DNA of 25,582 nt from NCBI GenBank assembly GCA_027318915.1, contig DAHVOH010000048.1:1-25582 (forward strand), given 5' to 3'. Origin of the DNA: Clostridiales bacterium (GTDB taxonomy: Bacteria > Bacillota_E > Sulfobacillia > Sulfobacillales > JAIMBI01). A program made the translations under genes and the position numbers. Below are positions 9,467 to 18,908 of the stretch, piece after piece. The notes under the pieces are model-generated. The model did no database searches, was not told the DNA's origin, and worked only from the letters and a program-made list of their open reading frames with translations. Position 1 is the stretch's first letter; each line of letters starts with the position of its first letter.

Positions 9467-10636
9467 TTGACTCATCACAGGGGACAAGCCCCCAGGGCCT
9501 TGGGGGCCGTGGTTTTATTGTTGGCTTTGGCCGGATGCGGAGCGGCGGCCGCGCCCGCCACACCCTCGCATGCCCATCGATCTCACCCGGCACCGGCTCC
9601 GGTGCGCCGAATCGCGGCGCAGCGACGGTTGCCCTGGAAAAGCCTTCACCCCAATCCCCTGATTCCGGGCGACATTCTGATTGCGGACTCCCACAACAAC
9701 CGCATCCTGCTGGTGACGCCGGGCAAGCGGATCATCTGGCAGTTTCCGCCGCCGGGCCAGCCCTCGCCGCTGGTCGACGACGACGACGTGTTCTTTGGGC
9801 CCCACTTCGATGAGATTATCACCAATGAAGAGGGCCACAACACCGTGGCCATCATCAATTTCCGCACCGAGCGCGTGGTGTGGGAATACGGCCATCCGGG
9901 CGTCGCCGGATCGGCGCCCGGATATCTGAACACACCGGACGACGCCTTTCTGTACGCGCGTGACGGCGGACTCATCACGGACGCCGACATCCGCAACCAA
10001 CGCATCCTATTTATCAATCGGGCGACCCACCAAATCGTCCGCCAATATGGCCAAACCGGGGTGATGGCCGTCAACCCGCCCACCAGCTTCTCCGCTCCCA
10101 ACGGCGACTTTCCCGCCCCGAATCAGGGGATGCTGGTCACCCAAATCAACGGCAACGACGCCATTCTGCTCAACCGGAACGGCCAGGTGGTGTGGACGCT
10201 GGCGTTTCCGCGCCAGTTCCCCGGGCTCACCAGCTTTCCCTACCCGTCGGACGCCAACTTCACCCCGCACGGCAACGTCATCGTGGCGTTCTACAACAAT
10301 CCGGGCTACATCGTCAAAATGAATCCCCACACGGGTCAAGTGCTGTGGGAATACGCGGTGACGTCCGGTCCCGGGGCGCTGAACCAGCCCTCGCTGGCCG
10401 TCGAATTGAAAAACGGCCTCGTGCTGGTGAACGACGACCACAACGACCGGGTTATCGTCATCAACCCCGCGACCAATCAAATCGTCTGGCAATACGGCCA
10501 CACCGGCGTGCCGGGCAGCGCACCGGGCTATCTCAACATTCCCGACGGAGTGGATTTCCTGCCCATCGGCGTGACGCCGGGAGGTTCGAATCCCATCGGC
10601 CACCACCTTTGGAGCTACCCGGGCAATGGGCTCTGA
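9467..10636 (+). CDS. Beta-propeller lipoprotein (PQQ/NHL-like repeats)
   Basis: A 389-aa exported lipoprotein. The N-terminal signal peptide has the lipobox L-A-G-C with the lipid-modified Cys at residue 24, followed by an Ala/His/Pro linker. The rest looks like a beta-propeller: repeated blade units with 'GDILIADSHNNRILLV', 'VVWEYGHPGVAGSAPGYLN', 'IVRQYGQTGV', 'VVWTLAFP', 'VLWEYAVTSGPGALNQPS' and 'IVWQYGHTGVPGSAPGYLN'. The repeated W-x-Y-G-x-x-G-V core gives about six blades. PQQ or metal ligands cannot be identified, so the ligand is unknown. Start TTG at 9467 has GGGAGG about 10 nt upstream. It converges on the nuclease gene with a 22-bp tail-to-tail overlap, so there is no room for a separate terminator between them. 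Confidence 0.8.
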   Translation: MTHHRGQAPRALGAVVLLLALAGCGAAAAPATPSHAHRSHPAPAPVRRIAAQRRLPWKSLHPNPLIPGDILIADSHNNRILLVTPGKRIIWQFPPPGQPSPLVDDDDVFFGPHFDEIITNEEGHNTVAIINFRTERVVWEYGHPGVAGSAPGYLNTPDDAFLYARDGGLITDADIRNQRILFINRATHQIVRQYGQTGVMAVNPPTSFSAPNGDFPAPNQGMLVTQINGNDAILLNRNGQVVWTLAFPRQFPGLTSFPYPSDANFTPHGNVIVAFYNNPGYIVKMNPHTGQVLWEYAVTSGPGALNQPSLAVELKNGLVLVNDDHNDRVIVINPATNQIVWQYGHTGVPGSAPGYLNIPDGVDFLPIGVTPGGSNPIGHHLWSYPGNGL

Positions 10637-11715
10637 GGATCCGTCGCGCCGGGGTCCACCGGGTAATAACGGCGTGGTCGCCCGCCCACCACCGCCAACA
10701 GTCCGTCCTGGACCAACCGGTCCAGGTCTTGGGCGGCGGTGGGATAGGCCACGTGAAACGCTTCACCGTAGGCGGCGCGCGTCCACACCACGCCGTGGCG
10801 GGCCTGATTCAGCGCCGTCTCCCGCCGGGCGTCGTTGTCCAACCGCACCACGGGAGTGTGCCCGGCTTCTTCGGACGGGGCCGGGGCCGTCCGGGACTCC
10901 AACTGCACGGACGCCGCCAGCCATCGGTAGGCCATATCCTCCGCCCAGTGTCTGTTCTCCAGAAAGTGCCAGGCCACCCGCGGAAATTCCGCTTGCAGGG
11001 CGGCTGTCAAGTTCAAGAGCCACGAGGCGCGGGCCGGCTGCTGCTTGGCGAGATCACTCACGCGTCCTTCGACAAACAGGGCGGCCCGCGGCCATCCGGA
11101 CAATTCCGCCAAGGCGAGGCGCAGTGTGCCGTCATTCAGACCCTGGATCAGGTTTTCCACCGTCTTGCGCTCGACGACCGCCACGTAGCGGTCGCCCATC
11201 CGGACCGCGTAATCGCCGCATGGCAGTTCCCGGCGCCGTCTCGTCACCTGGCGCCCGGAAAATTTCCACGGATAGCGCTCGCGCTGATCCACATCTACCA
11301 CCAAGACCCGCTTCAGGCTTCGGGCGGCGGGAATCCGGATGCCGGGACGGGCCTGGGTCATGGTGCGCTGGGTTCGCCAAAAAATCAATTCGCGGCTGTC
11401 CTTGTGCGCCCACACGAACAGCGAACGCCGCCGCTGCCGGCGGTCCAGAATCAGGTGGACGGCCGCGCCCTGGCGCCAGACGTCCACCACCGGCACGCTG
11501 TCCTCGACCACGGCGTCTTGGGGCCAGGATTCCAGTCGGTGACAGTACAGATCCCCGCCGACGGGCCATGGCGCGCGCGTTGCCAGGACCAGGGCCCCGG
11601 ACTTCAGGGGAATCTCCAGCACATAGGGAAGACGCGTGGCCGCCTGCGGCCGGCGCCCGATTCGAAACAGGCGCCGAGCGTCGGGGCCGTCCGCGGACAC
11701 GTCGGAGTGGGGCAT
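10615..11715 (-). CDS. ERCC4-domain nuclease-like protein
   Basis: About 366 aa. A central domain (about 136-235) has the XPF/ERCC4 nuclease signature: 'VLVVDVDQRERYPWKF' (Asp141, Arg145/Glu146), 'LPCGDYAV' (167-172) and 'VAVVERKTVENLIQGL' with the diagnostic E-R-K at 182-184. In the classical GDXnERKXXXD motif the last Asp is here an Asn. The N-terminal 130 residues are beta-rich and unassigned. The C-terminal part (about 300-360) resembles a winged helix ('TRAAYGEAFHVAYPTAAQDL', 'GLLAVVGGRPRRYYP'), which could bind DNA. In eukaryotes and archaea such nucleases cut branched DNA; the substrate here is unknown. It follows the thiolase gene by only 5 bp and ends tail-to-tail with the lipoprotein gene. 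Catalytic activity is inferred. Confidence 0.75.
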   Translation of the reverse strand: MPHSDVSADGPDARRLFRIGRRPQAATRLPYVLEIPLKSGALVLATRAPWPVGGDLYCHRLESWPQDAVVEDSVPVVDVWRQGAAVHLILDRRQRRRSLFVWAHKDSRELIFWRTQRTMTQARPGIRIPAARSLKRVLVVDVDQRERYPWKFSGRQVTRRRRELPCGDYAVRMGDRYVAVVERKTVENLIQGLNDGTLRLALAELSGWPRAALFVEGRVSDLAKQQPARASWLLNLTAALQAEFPRVAWHFLENRHWAEDMAYRWLAASVQLESRTAPAPSEEAGHTPVVRLDNDARRETALNQARHGVVWTRAAYGEAFHVAYPTAAQDLDRLVQDGLLAVVGGRPRRYYPVDPGATDPQSPLPG

Positions 11716-11720
11716 CGCGG

Positions 11721-12902
11721 TCAGTCCACCCGCACCACGGTGGCCTCTCCTTGCCCGCCTCCGCTGCAGATGGCGGCCAGACCGTACCCGCCCCCGCGAT
11801 GGAGCAGTTCCTGAATCAGCGTCAGCAGGATGCGGGCGCCGGAAGCGCCGATGGGGTGGCCCAACGCCACCGCGCCGCCGTTCACGTTCACGATCTCCGG
11901 ATCCAGACCGGTCAATTGTATGCTGGTCAGGGTCACGGCGGCGAATGCCTCGTTGATCTCCGCCAGATGCACATCCTGCACCGTCAGTCCGGCGCGGTCC
12001 AGCGCCTTCAACCCGGCGTGGGCCGGCACCGTGGCCAGATATCGAGGGGCCTCCGACACCTGCGCCTGGCTGACGATCGTGGCCAGAATCGGGACGCCCC
12101 GCCGCTCCGCCTCGGCCCGCTCCATCAGCACCAGGGCGGCCGCGCCGTCCGTCAACCCCGGCGCATTGCCGGCGGTGACCGTACCATCGGGCCGGAACAC
12201 CGGGCGCAAGGCGGCCAATTTCTCCGGGGACGTGTCACGCCGGGGCGATTCGTCGTGTTCGACCCGGATGCTTGAACCCTTCCGGCCCGGCACCGTCACC
12301 GGCTCAATCTCCTCCGCCAACCGACCTCGGTCCATCGCCGCCAGGGCCCTCTGATGGCTCCTATACGCCCAGGCGTCCTGAGCGGCCCGGGTAATCTCAA
12401 ATTCCGCCGCCACATCACTGCCATAAACGCCCATGTGGCACTGGCCGAAGCTGCAGGTGAGCCCGTCGTACACCGCGCTGTCCACCAGCGCGGCGTCCCC
12501 CATCCGAAGCCCCCAACGGGCTCCGCCAACCAAATACGGCGCCTGCGACATGCTCTCCATCCCGCCCGCCACCACGACCCGGGATTCGCCGAGGCGAATC
12601 GCCATGTCGCCCAGGTTGACCGCCCGGAGACTCGACGCACACACCTTGTTGATGGTGTCCGACGGAACCGTATCCGGGCAACCGGCCTTCATGCTGGCTT
12701 GACGGGAGGGAATCTGTCCCGCTCCCGCCTGCAGCACCTGACCCATGTAGACATAATCCACGTCGGCACCGGCAATCTGCGCGCGCGCCAGCGCGTAGCG
12801 AATAGCATGCGCCCCCAAATCCGTGGCGGGCACGTCCTTTAAACGGCCGCCGAAACTTCCGAACGGCGTTCGCGCGAAACCCACCACCACCGTTTCCGCC
12901 AT
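11721..12902 (-). CDS. Acetyl-CoA C-acetyltransferase (thiolase)
   Basis: 393 aa, usual length. It condenses two acetyl-CoA to acetoacetyl-CoA or performs the reverse thiolytic cleavage. The active-site nucleophile Cys88 is in 'NKVCASSLRAV', the His349 base in 'GGAVALGHPIGASGAR', and the second Cys379 in 'CSGGGQGEA'. The N-terminus 'ETVVVGFARTPFGSFGGRL' and 'AGGMESMSQAPYL' are also typical. Start ATG at 12902 has GGAGGAGG about 9 nt upstream; an upstream in-frame ATG (12980) lies close to murA and adds a non-homologous leader. Biosynthetic (AtoB/PhaA-like) or degradative use is not decided. In context it is in the minus-strand housekeeping run after murA. Confidence 0.95.
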   Translation of the reverse strand: MAETVVVGFARTPFGSFGGRLKDVPATDLGAHAIRYALARAQIAGADVDYVYMGQVLQAGAGQIPSRQASMKAGCPDTVPSDTINKVCASSLRAVNLGDMAIRLGESRVVVAGGMESMSQAPYLVGGARWGLRMGDAALVDSAVYDGLTCSFGQCHMGVYGSDVAAEFEITRAAQDAWAYRSHQRALAAMDRGRLAEEIEPVTVPGRKGSSIRVEHDESPRRDTSPEKLAALRPVFRPDGTVTAGNAPGLTDGAAALVLMERAEAERRGVPILATIVSQAQVSEAPRYLATVPAHAGLKALDRAGLTVQDVHLAEINEAFAAVTLTSIQLTGLDPEIVNVNGGAVALGHPIGASGARILLTLIQELLHRGGGYGLAAICSGGGQGEATVVRVD

Positions 12903-12984
12903 CCTGCCAGCCTCCTCCGATCCCCTCGCCGCCGTCTCACCCGTGATGGGCATTCTCAAGACGGGGCGGACGCCCGCCAAGCCG

Positions 12985-14244
12985 TCATTCGCGGCGGGTC
13001 ACGTGCCCTCCGAGGGCCTGCAGCTTCTCGGCCAACCCCACATAGCCCCGGTCGACGTGCTCGACGCCATTGATCTCCGTCTCCGCCTCCGCCCCCAGCC
13101 CCGCCAACACCAAGGCCACCCCGCCCCGCAGATCCTGCGCTTCGACCGGAGAGCCGGTCAACTGCTCCACCCCGCGGACAATGGCCGTGTCGCGGTCCAC
13201 CTTGATGCTGGCACCCATGCGCGCCAGCTCATGCGTGTAGGCGAAGCGGTTGTCAAACACCGTCTCCTGCACCACGGCCACGCCGTCGGCCAACGTGAGC
13301 AGCGCCACCATGGGCGGATGCAAATCGGTCGGAAAGCCAGGATGCGGCAGCGTTTCAATGTCCACCGCCTTGGCCCGCTGCGGAAACGTCACCCGCACCC
13401 GGTCCGCGTGCTCCTCGATTTCCCCGCCGGCCTGCTCCAGTTTCAAGAGGACGGTGCGGAAATGCTCCGGAATGACGTCGCGAACTTCGACCGAGCCGCG
13501 CGTCGTGGCGGCCGCCATCAAGTACGTGGCCGCCTCAATCCGGTCGGGAATCACCTCGTGGCGCACGCCGTGCAGGCGCTCTACCCCGTCAATCCGTACC
13601 AGGTTGGTCCCGGCTCCGCGCACATGGCCTCCCATCGCGTTGAGAAAAGTGGCCAAATCAACGATTTCCGGCTCCATGGCAGCGTTCTCCAGGATGGTCG
13701 TGCCCTCGGCCAGCGCCCCGGCAATCATCATATTGACCGTGGTGCCGACAGATGCCCGCTCAATATAGATGCGGGTCCCTTTGAGCCGCCGGTGAACGCG
13801 GCCCCGAATGGATCCGTGCTCAAGGGACATGTCCGCCCCCAGAGCCTGAAAACCGCGAATATGGAAATCCACGGGGCGCGAGCCGATCTGGCACCCGCCG
13901 GGAAACGCGACATCCGCCTCCCCCACCCGCGCCAGCAAGGCGCCCACCACGTAGGTGGAGGCCCGCAGCTTACGCGCGAGATGGTACGGGGCCGCATGCC
14001 CTTCCAAAGGCGCGCACCACAGCTCCAGCGTTGTGCGGTCCAGCCAGCGGACATCGCCGCCGACCGCCATGACAATCTCGCATAGATCTTGAACGTCGCT
14101 GCCCGGGGCGACGTTCTCAAAGATCACACGGCCCTCTCGGGCCAGCATGGCGGCCGAAATGAGCGCGAGCGCACTGTTCTTGGATCCGTTGATGGACACC
14201 GCGCCATTCAGCGGGATGCGCCCCTCGATGGTCAGTTTGGCCAA
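12985..14244 (-). CDS. murA: UDP-N-acetylglucosamine 1-carboxyvinyltransferase
   Basis: 419 aa, usual size. First committed step of peptidoglycan synthesis: transfers enolpyruvate from PEP to UDP-GlcNAc. Conserved features are 'INGSKNSAL' (Lys22/Asn23), 'RKLRASTYVVGALLAR', and the loop 'FPGGCQIGSRP' with the catalytic and fosfomycin-reactive Cys at about 118. 'RFAYTHELARMGA' near the C-terminus also fits. The start is TTG at 14244 ('MAKLTIEGRIPLNGAV'): it gives the canonical N-terminus and has GAGGG about 7 nt upstream. An ATG at 14340 is in frame but overlaps the end of guaB and adds a non-conserved leader. Because Cys is present, the enzyme would be expected to be fosfomycin-sensitive. Confidence 0.96.
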   Translation of the reverse strand: MAKLTIEGRIPLNGAVSINGSKNSALALISAAMLAREGRVIFENVAPGSDVQDLCEIVMAVGGDVRWLDRTTLELWCAPLEGHAAPYHLARKLRASTYVVGALLARVGEADVAFPGGCQIGSRPVDFHIRGFQALGADMSLEHGSIRGRVHRRLKGTRIYIERASVGTTVNMMIAGALAEGTTILENAAMEPEIVDLATFLNAMGGHVRGAGTNLVRIDGVERLHGVRHEVIPDRIEAATYLMAAATTRGSVEVRDVIPEHFRTVLLKLEQAGGEIEEHADRVRVTFPQRAKAVDIETLPHPGFPTDLHPPMVALLTLADGVAVVQETVFDNRFAYTHELARMGASIKVDRDTAIVRGVEQLTGSPVEAQDLRGGVALVLAGLGAEAETEINGVEHVDRGYVGLAEKLQALGGHVTRRE

Positions 14245-14293
14245 ACCCGGTCCCTCTTCCTTCCCGTCATCGATCCCTGATCGTGCGATCCGC

Positions 14294-15763
<1,470 letters not shown>

Positions 15764-15814
15764 TCAGGCCACCCTCCTCGACCGTATTTTTTCAAAGATA
15801 GCATAGTCCGAGCC

Positions 15815-15832
15815 GCCCGCCGTCGGACGGGC
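15815..15832 (-). terminator. Weak hairpin between cca and guaB
   Basis: GCCCGTC and GGCGGGC (minus strand) can form a 7-bp stem with a 4-nt loop in the 76-bp gap between the CCA gene stop and the guaB start. No T-run follows, so it is a weak terminator or attenuator candidate. Confidence 0.3.
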
Positions 15833-15839
15833 CAACTCT

Positions 15840-16937
15840 TTATCGACGGGCGGGCGGGGCCGGCAGGGATGCCAACAGCCGTCGCGCCTGACGCACGGCT
15901 TCGGCCGTGCTGGGAGGCTGCGCGAGAGCAGCGGCCCACTGGTCCAACCGGCGCTGCAGGATGCCCACCAGCGGCCCCGGCGCCAGTTCCAAGGCGCGCA
16001 TTAACTCCTCGGCGCTCACCGGGGCCGGTCTCCAGGGTCGGCCCAGTACGGAGGCCAATCGGGCCGCCGGCAAGGCCAATTCCCGCGGGGCGCGGCCGCG
16101 AGACAGCCCGCTCAGCAATCGGGCCGCCTCCCCTTCCCAGGATCGAGGCCACCGTACCTTCATGATGCCGGGCCGCCACCCGAGCGCCCGCAACAACGCG
16201 ACCCGCTCCCCCGGGGTGGGGAGACGTCCCAAGTCGGGCATCCCCGCCGGCCACGGCGGCCACAGGCCCAGGTCCGCCCCGGCGGCCACGGCCCGCTGGG
16301 GAAACGGGTGAAGCAGGATGGCGCGCCACTCCGCACTCTGTCGGTCGGGGGACAGCGACAGGGCCGAAGCCGCCTGCCGCCTGAGCGCCGCACCGAGGTC
16401 GGGCGCCCACCGCCAGTCGCCGGGGGCATAGGCGAGGAATCTGACCGCGCGGAGCACACGGAGCGCATCCTCGGCCAGGCGCACCTCGGCGTCGCCGACC
16501 GCACGCCAGCAGCGCCGTTCCAGGTCGGCGAGCCCGTCCCAGGGGTCGATGATACCCCCGTCCAGGGGGACGGCCATGGCGTTGACGGTAAAGTCGCGAC
16601 GGCCCAAATCGGCGATGCCGTCGGCCGTCCAGGCCACGGAGGCGGGGTGGCGCCTATCGGGATAGACTCCCTCGCGGCGGAAGGTGGTCACATCCACGCG
16701 CCCCGACGCCATCCGCAGGCCGACCCGGCCATAGGCCAGACCGTCGCGTACCACCGCCAGTCCGGCCTGTTCGGCCCACCGCATCACCCCGTCGGGTGGC
16801 ATCGCGGTGGCCAGATCAAAGTCCACCGGCGCCAATCCCAAGGCCAAGTCGCGCACCGCCCCACCCACCAGCCAGGTGACCGCGGCGTGGGCCAGTCCCC
16901 GCCAGACGGCCATCACCGGCTCGGGCACACGCGTCAA
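15840..16937 (-). CDS. cca: CCA tRNA nucleotidyltransferase / polyA polymerase family
   Basis: About 365 aa. Adds or repairs the 3' CCA of tRNAs. The class II nucleotidyltransferase domain has 'WLVGGAVRDLALGLAPVDFD' with the catalytic Asp39 and Asp41, a second conserved block 'LGRRDFTVNAMAVPLDGGII', and 'RLAEDALRVLRAVRFLAY' typical of the CCA enzyme neck. The C-terminal half is divergent and Arg/Ala-rich; no HD domain is visible. Start: a TTG at 16937 overlaps the murC stop (TTGA) and gives translational coupling, though no strong ribosome binding site is visible. GTG 16928 and ATG 16913 are alternatives. The upstream open frame to 17231 lies in murC in another frame and is not coding. CCA specificity rather than A- or CC-adding is not resolved. 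Confidence 0.9.
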   Translation of the reverse strand: MTRVPEPVMAVWRGLAHAAVTWLVGGAVRDLALGLAPVDFDLATAMPPDGVMRWAEQAGLAVVRDGLAYGRVGLRMASGRVDVTTFRREGVYPDRRHPASVAWTADGIADLGRRDFTVNAMAVPLDGGIIDPWDGLADLERRCWRAVGDAEVRLAEDALRVLRAVRFLAYAPGDWRWAPDLGAALRRQAASALSLSPDRQSAEWRAILLHPFPQRAVAAGADLGLWPPWPAGMPDLGRLPTPGERVALLRALGWRPGIMKVRWPRSWEGEAARLLSGLSRGRAPRELALPAARLASVLGRPWRPAPVSAEELMRALELAPGPLVGILQRRLDQWAAALAQPPSTAEAVRQARRLLASLPAPPARR

Positions 16938-18337
16938 GGACAGGGCGCGCACCGGTCCAGCCTCCCCCGCAGCAACTCCGCCAGCCGCCCGACATCGCCC
17001 GCGCCCAAGGTAACGATGAGGTCCCCCGGGCGGGCCAGAACTGCCACGACATCGGCCGCGGCGGGAACCCCTCCGGCATAGACCACGCGGACGTTCGGAT
17101 GGAGCCGTTGAGCCTCGGCCACCCAGTGCTCCGCGTCCACGCCGGGAGCGCTCGTCTTCCCCGCAGGCGCATACAGATCCGTCACGACCAGCACGTCGGC
17201 CAGCCCCGCCACCGCCAGAAACTCCTTCCACAAGGCCTGCAGCCGCGCCAGCCGATGCGGCTGCCAGACCGCCACGACCCGGCCGTCCGTCACCTGACGG
17301 GCCGCCTGCAGCGTCGCGCGAATCTCGGTCGGATGCACCGCGTAGTCATCCACCACACGGATGCCCCCCTCGCGGAGCACCTCTTCAAATCGTCGCCGTG
17401 CGCCGCGAAATCCCGCCAGAGCCTCTTGGATGACGGCGAACTCGACTCCGACATGACGGGCGGCAGCCACGGCGGCCAAGGCATTGTCAATATTGTGGCG
17501 CCCCGGACGCGCCAGCCGGACCTCGCCCAGTCGGCGTCCCTCCCAGTGGACAGCAAACGAGGACCCGGCGGGATCCACACGAATGTCGGCGGCTTCGACG
17601 ATGCCGCCCGCACCAAAGGTGACGAGCGGGCAGTTCAGGCCGGGGGCCAGCGCGGCCAGCACCGGATCCTCCGCGCCCAGAACGGCGATGCCACCCGGGC
17701 GCACCTGGCCGATAAACTGCTCCACGGCGGCCACCACGTTCTCGAAGCGGCCCCCGTAATGCTCCAGATGCTCGGGCTCCACGTTGGTCACCACCGCCAC
17801 GTGGGGGTGATAGCGCAAAAAGGAGCCGTCGCTCTCGTCCGCCTCCGCCACGGCCCATAAACCGCGTCCCAAGAACACATTGCTGCCGTCCAGGTCCGCC
17901 ACCTCCCCGCCCACCAACACCAGGGGATCGAGGCCGGCGCGACGGAGGATCACGCCAATCATGCTGGTCGTGGTGGTCTTCCCGTGGGTCCCCGTCACGC
18001 AGATCGCTTGGCGATCCTGAATCAAGGCCGCCAAGATCTGCGACCGATGATAGAGGGCGAGCCCCCGCTCACGGGCAGCCGCTCGCTCCGGGTTGGATTC
18101 GGGCACATCGGTGCTGTACACCACCCATTCCGCGTCGCCCAAGTGGGCCGCGGCGTGTCCATAGGCTACCGCAATGCCCGCCTGCTCGAGACGCTCGGTG
18201 CGGTCCGACCGCCGGGCGTCGGAACCGCTCACCACCCAGCCCTTGGCCTGCAGCGCCAAGGCCAGCCCGCTCATGGAATACCCGCCAATGCCGATAAAAT
18301 GGACCCGGCGAGCTCCGGCGTCCGGTGTCGCGCTCGT
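16934..18337 (-). CDS. murC: UDP-N-acetylmuramate--L-alanine ligase
   Basis: About 467 aa if started at ACG 18337. Adds L-alanine to UDP-MurNAc with ATP in peptidoglycan precursor synthesis. The ATP-binding P-loop is 'VTGTHGKTTTTSM' (about 114-126), followed by 'ADESDGSFL' and the family block 'RPGRHNIDNALAAVAAARHV'. 'VDDYAVHPTEIRATLQAAR' is also typical (usual Mur form has 'DDYGHHPTE'). The conserved N-terminus 'RVHFIGIGGYSMSG' lies upstream of the first ATG (18274), but no ATG, GTG or TTG occurs between it and an in-frame TAA at 18338-18340, the stop of the preceding gene. An AAGGAGGG (18347-18354) lies 10 nt before an ACG at 18337, so ACG is my preferred start. Starting at 18274 would lose the HFIGIGG motif. 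Function is certain; the start is an inference. Confidence 0.93.
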   Translation of the reverse strand, partial: TSATPDAGARRVHFIGIGGYSMSGLALALQAKGWVVSGSDARRSDRTERLEQAGIAVAYGHAAAHLGDAEWVVYSTDVPESNPERAAARERGLALYHRSQILAALIQDRQAICVTGTHGKTTTTSMIGVILRRAGLDPLVLVGGEVADLDGSNVFLGRGLWAVAEADESDGSFLRYHPHVAVVTNVEPEHLEHYGGRFENVVAAVEQFIGQVRPGGIAVLGAEDPVLAALAPGLNCPLVTFGAGGIVEAADIRVDPAGSSFAVHWEGRRLGEVRLARPGRHNIDNALAAVAAARHVGVEFAVIQEALAGFRGARRRFEEVLREGGIRVVDDYAVHPTEIRATLQAARQVTDGRVVAVWQPHRLARLQALWKEFLAVAGLADVLVVTDLYAPAGKTSAPGVDAEHWVAEAQRLHPNVRVVYAGGVPAAADVVAVLARPGDLIVTLGAGDVGRLAELLRGRLDRCAPCP

Positions 18338-18844
18338 TTAGCCCCACCCTCCTTTGTGCCAAAGCTCGCGATAATGGGCGGCCGACCACGCTATCTGCTC
18401 CTGCTCCTCGGCTGTCAGCCTTCGCACCACGCGCGCCGGCGCTCCCATCGCCACGCTTCCCGGCGGAATCCTCTGACGCTCCGTCACCAGGCTGCCGGCC
18501 GCCACCAGCGATCCGTCGCCCACCTCGGCCCCGGTCAGGATCACGGCGCCCATCCCCACCAGAACCCGGTTGCCGATGGCCGCTCCATGTATCACGGCGT
18601 TGTGGCCGATGGTGACGTCGGTGCCAATGGTGCAGACATGACCGGGGTCGGTGTGAATGACAACCCCGTCCTGGACGTTGCTGCCCTCGCCCACCACAAT
18701 GGCGGCCTCATCCCCCCGCAGCACCGCATTGAACCATACCGACGCCTCGGTCCGCACCTCCACCCGGCCGATGAGGTGGGCGCCGGGCGCGACAAAGCAC
18801 GGCATCTCCAGCCGTGGCTCGAAGTCTCCAAACGGCAGCAGCAT
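18338..18844 (-). CDS. Gamma-carbonic anhydrase-like hexapeptide protein
   Basis: About 168 aa, a left-handed beta-helix of hexapeptide repeats ('GRVEVRTEASVWFNAVLRGD', 'IGTDVTIGHNAVIHGAAIG', 'GMGAVILTGAEVGDGS', 'VAAGSLVTERQRIPPGSVAMGAPARVVR'). Metal-ligand His residues are at about 64 (VIHTD), 81 (IGHNAV) and 86 (VIHG); the 81/86 spacing matches gamma-carbonic anhydrases. Such YrdA/PaaY/CaiE-type proteins form trimers with zinc or iron between subunits, but many have no proven carbonic anhydrase activity. Start ATG at 18844 has AGGGGG about 10 nt upstream; the open frame continues upstream but would overlap tsaD. The stop TAA is in frame with, and touching, the probable murC start. It lies between tsaD and murC. 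Confidence 0.9.
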   Translation of the reverse strand: MLLPFGDFEPRLEMPCFVAPGAHLIGRVEVRTEASVWFNAVLRGDEAAIVVGEGSNVQDGVVIHTDPGHVCTIGTDVTIGHNAVIHGAAIGNRVLVGMGAVILTGAEVGDGSLVAAGSLVTERQRIPPGSVAMGAPARVVRRLTAEEQEQIAWSAAHYRELWHKGGWG

Positions 18845-18908
18845 CGTGGCTGAGCCCCCTTCGTCATTTCCCATGTCCGCTGCGCCGTCCGGCGTGTGGA
18901 CGCCCCTT

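Noticed and set aside
10626..12275. Long plus-strand open frames opposite the nuclease and thiolase genes
   Set aside because: Low-complexity Arg/Pro/Gly translations without motifs; the opposite strand has clear nuclease and thiolase signatures.
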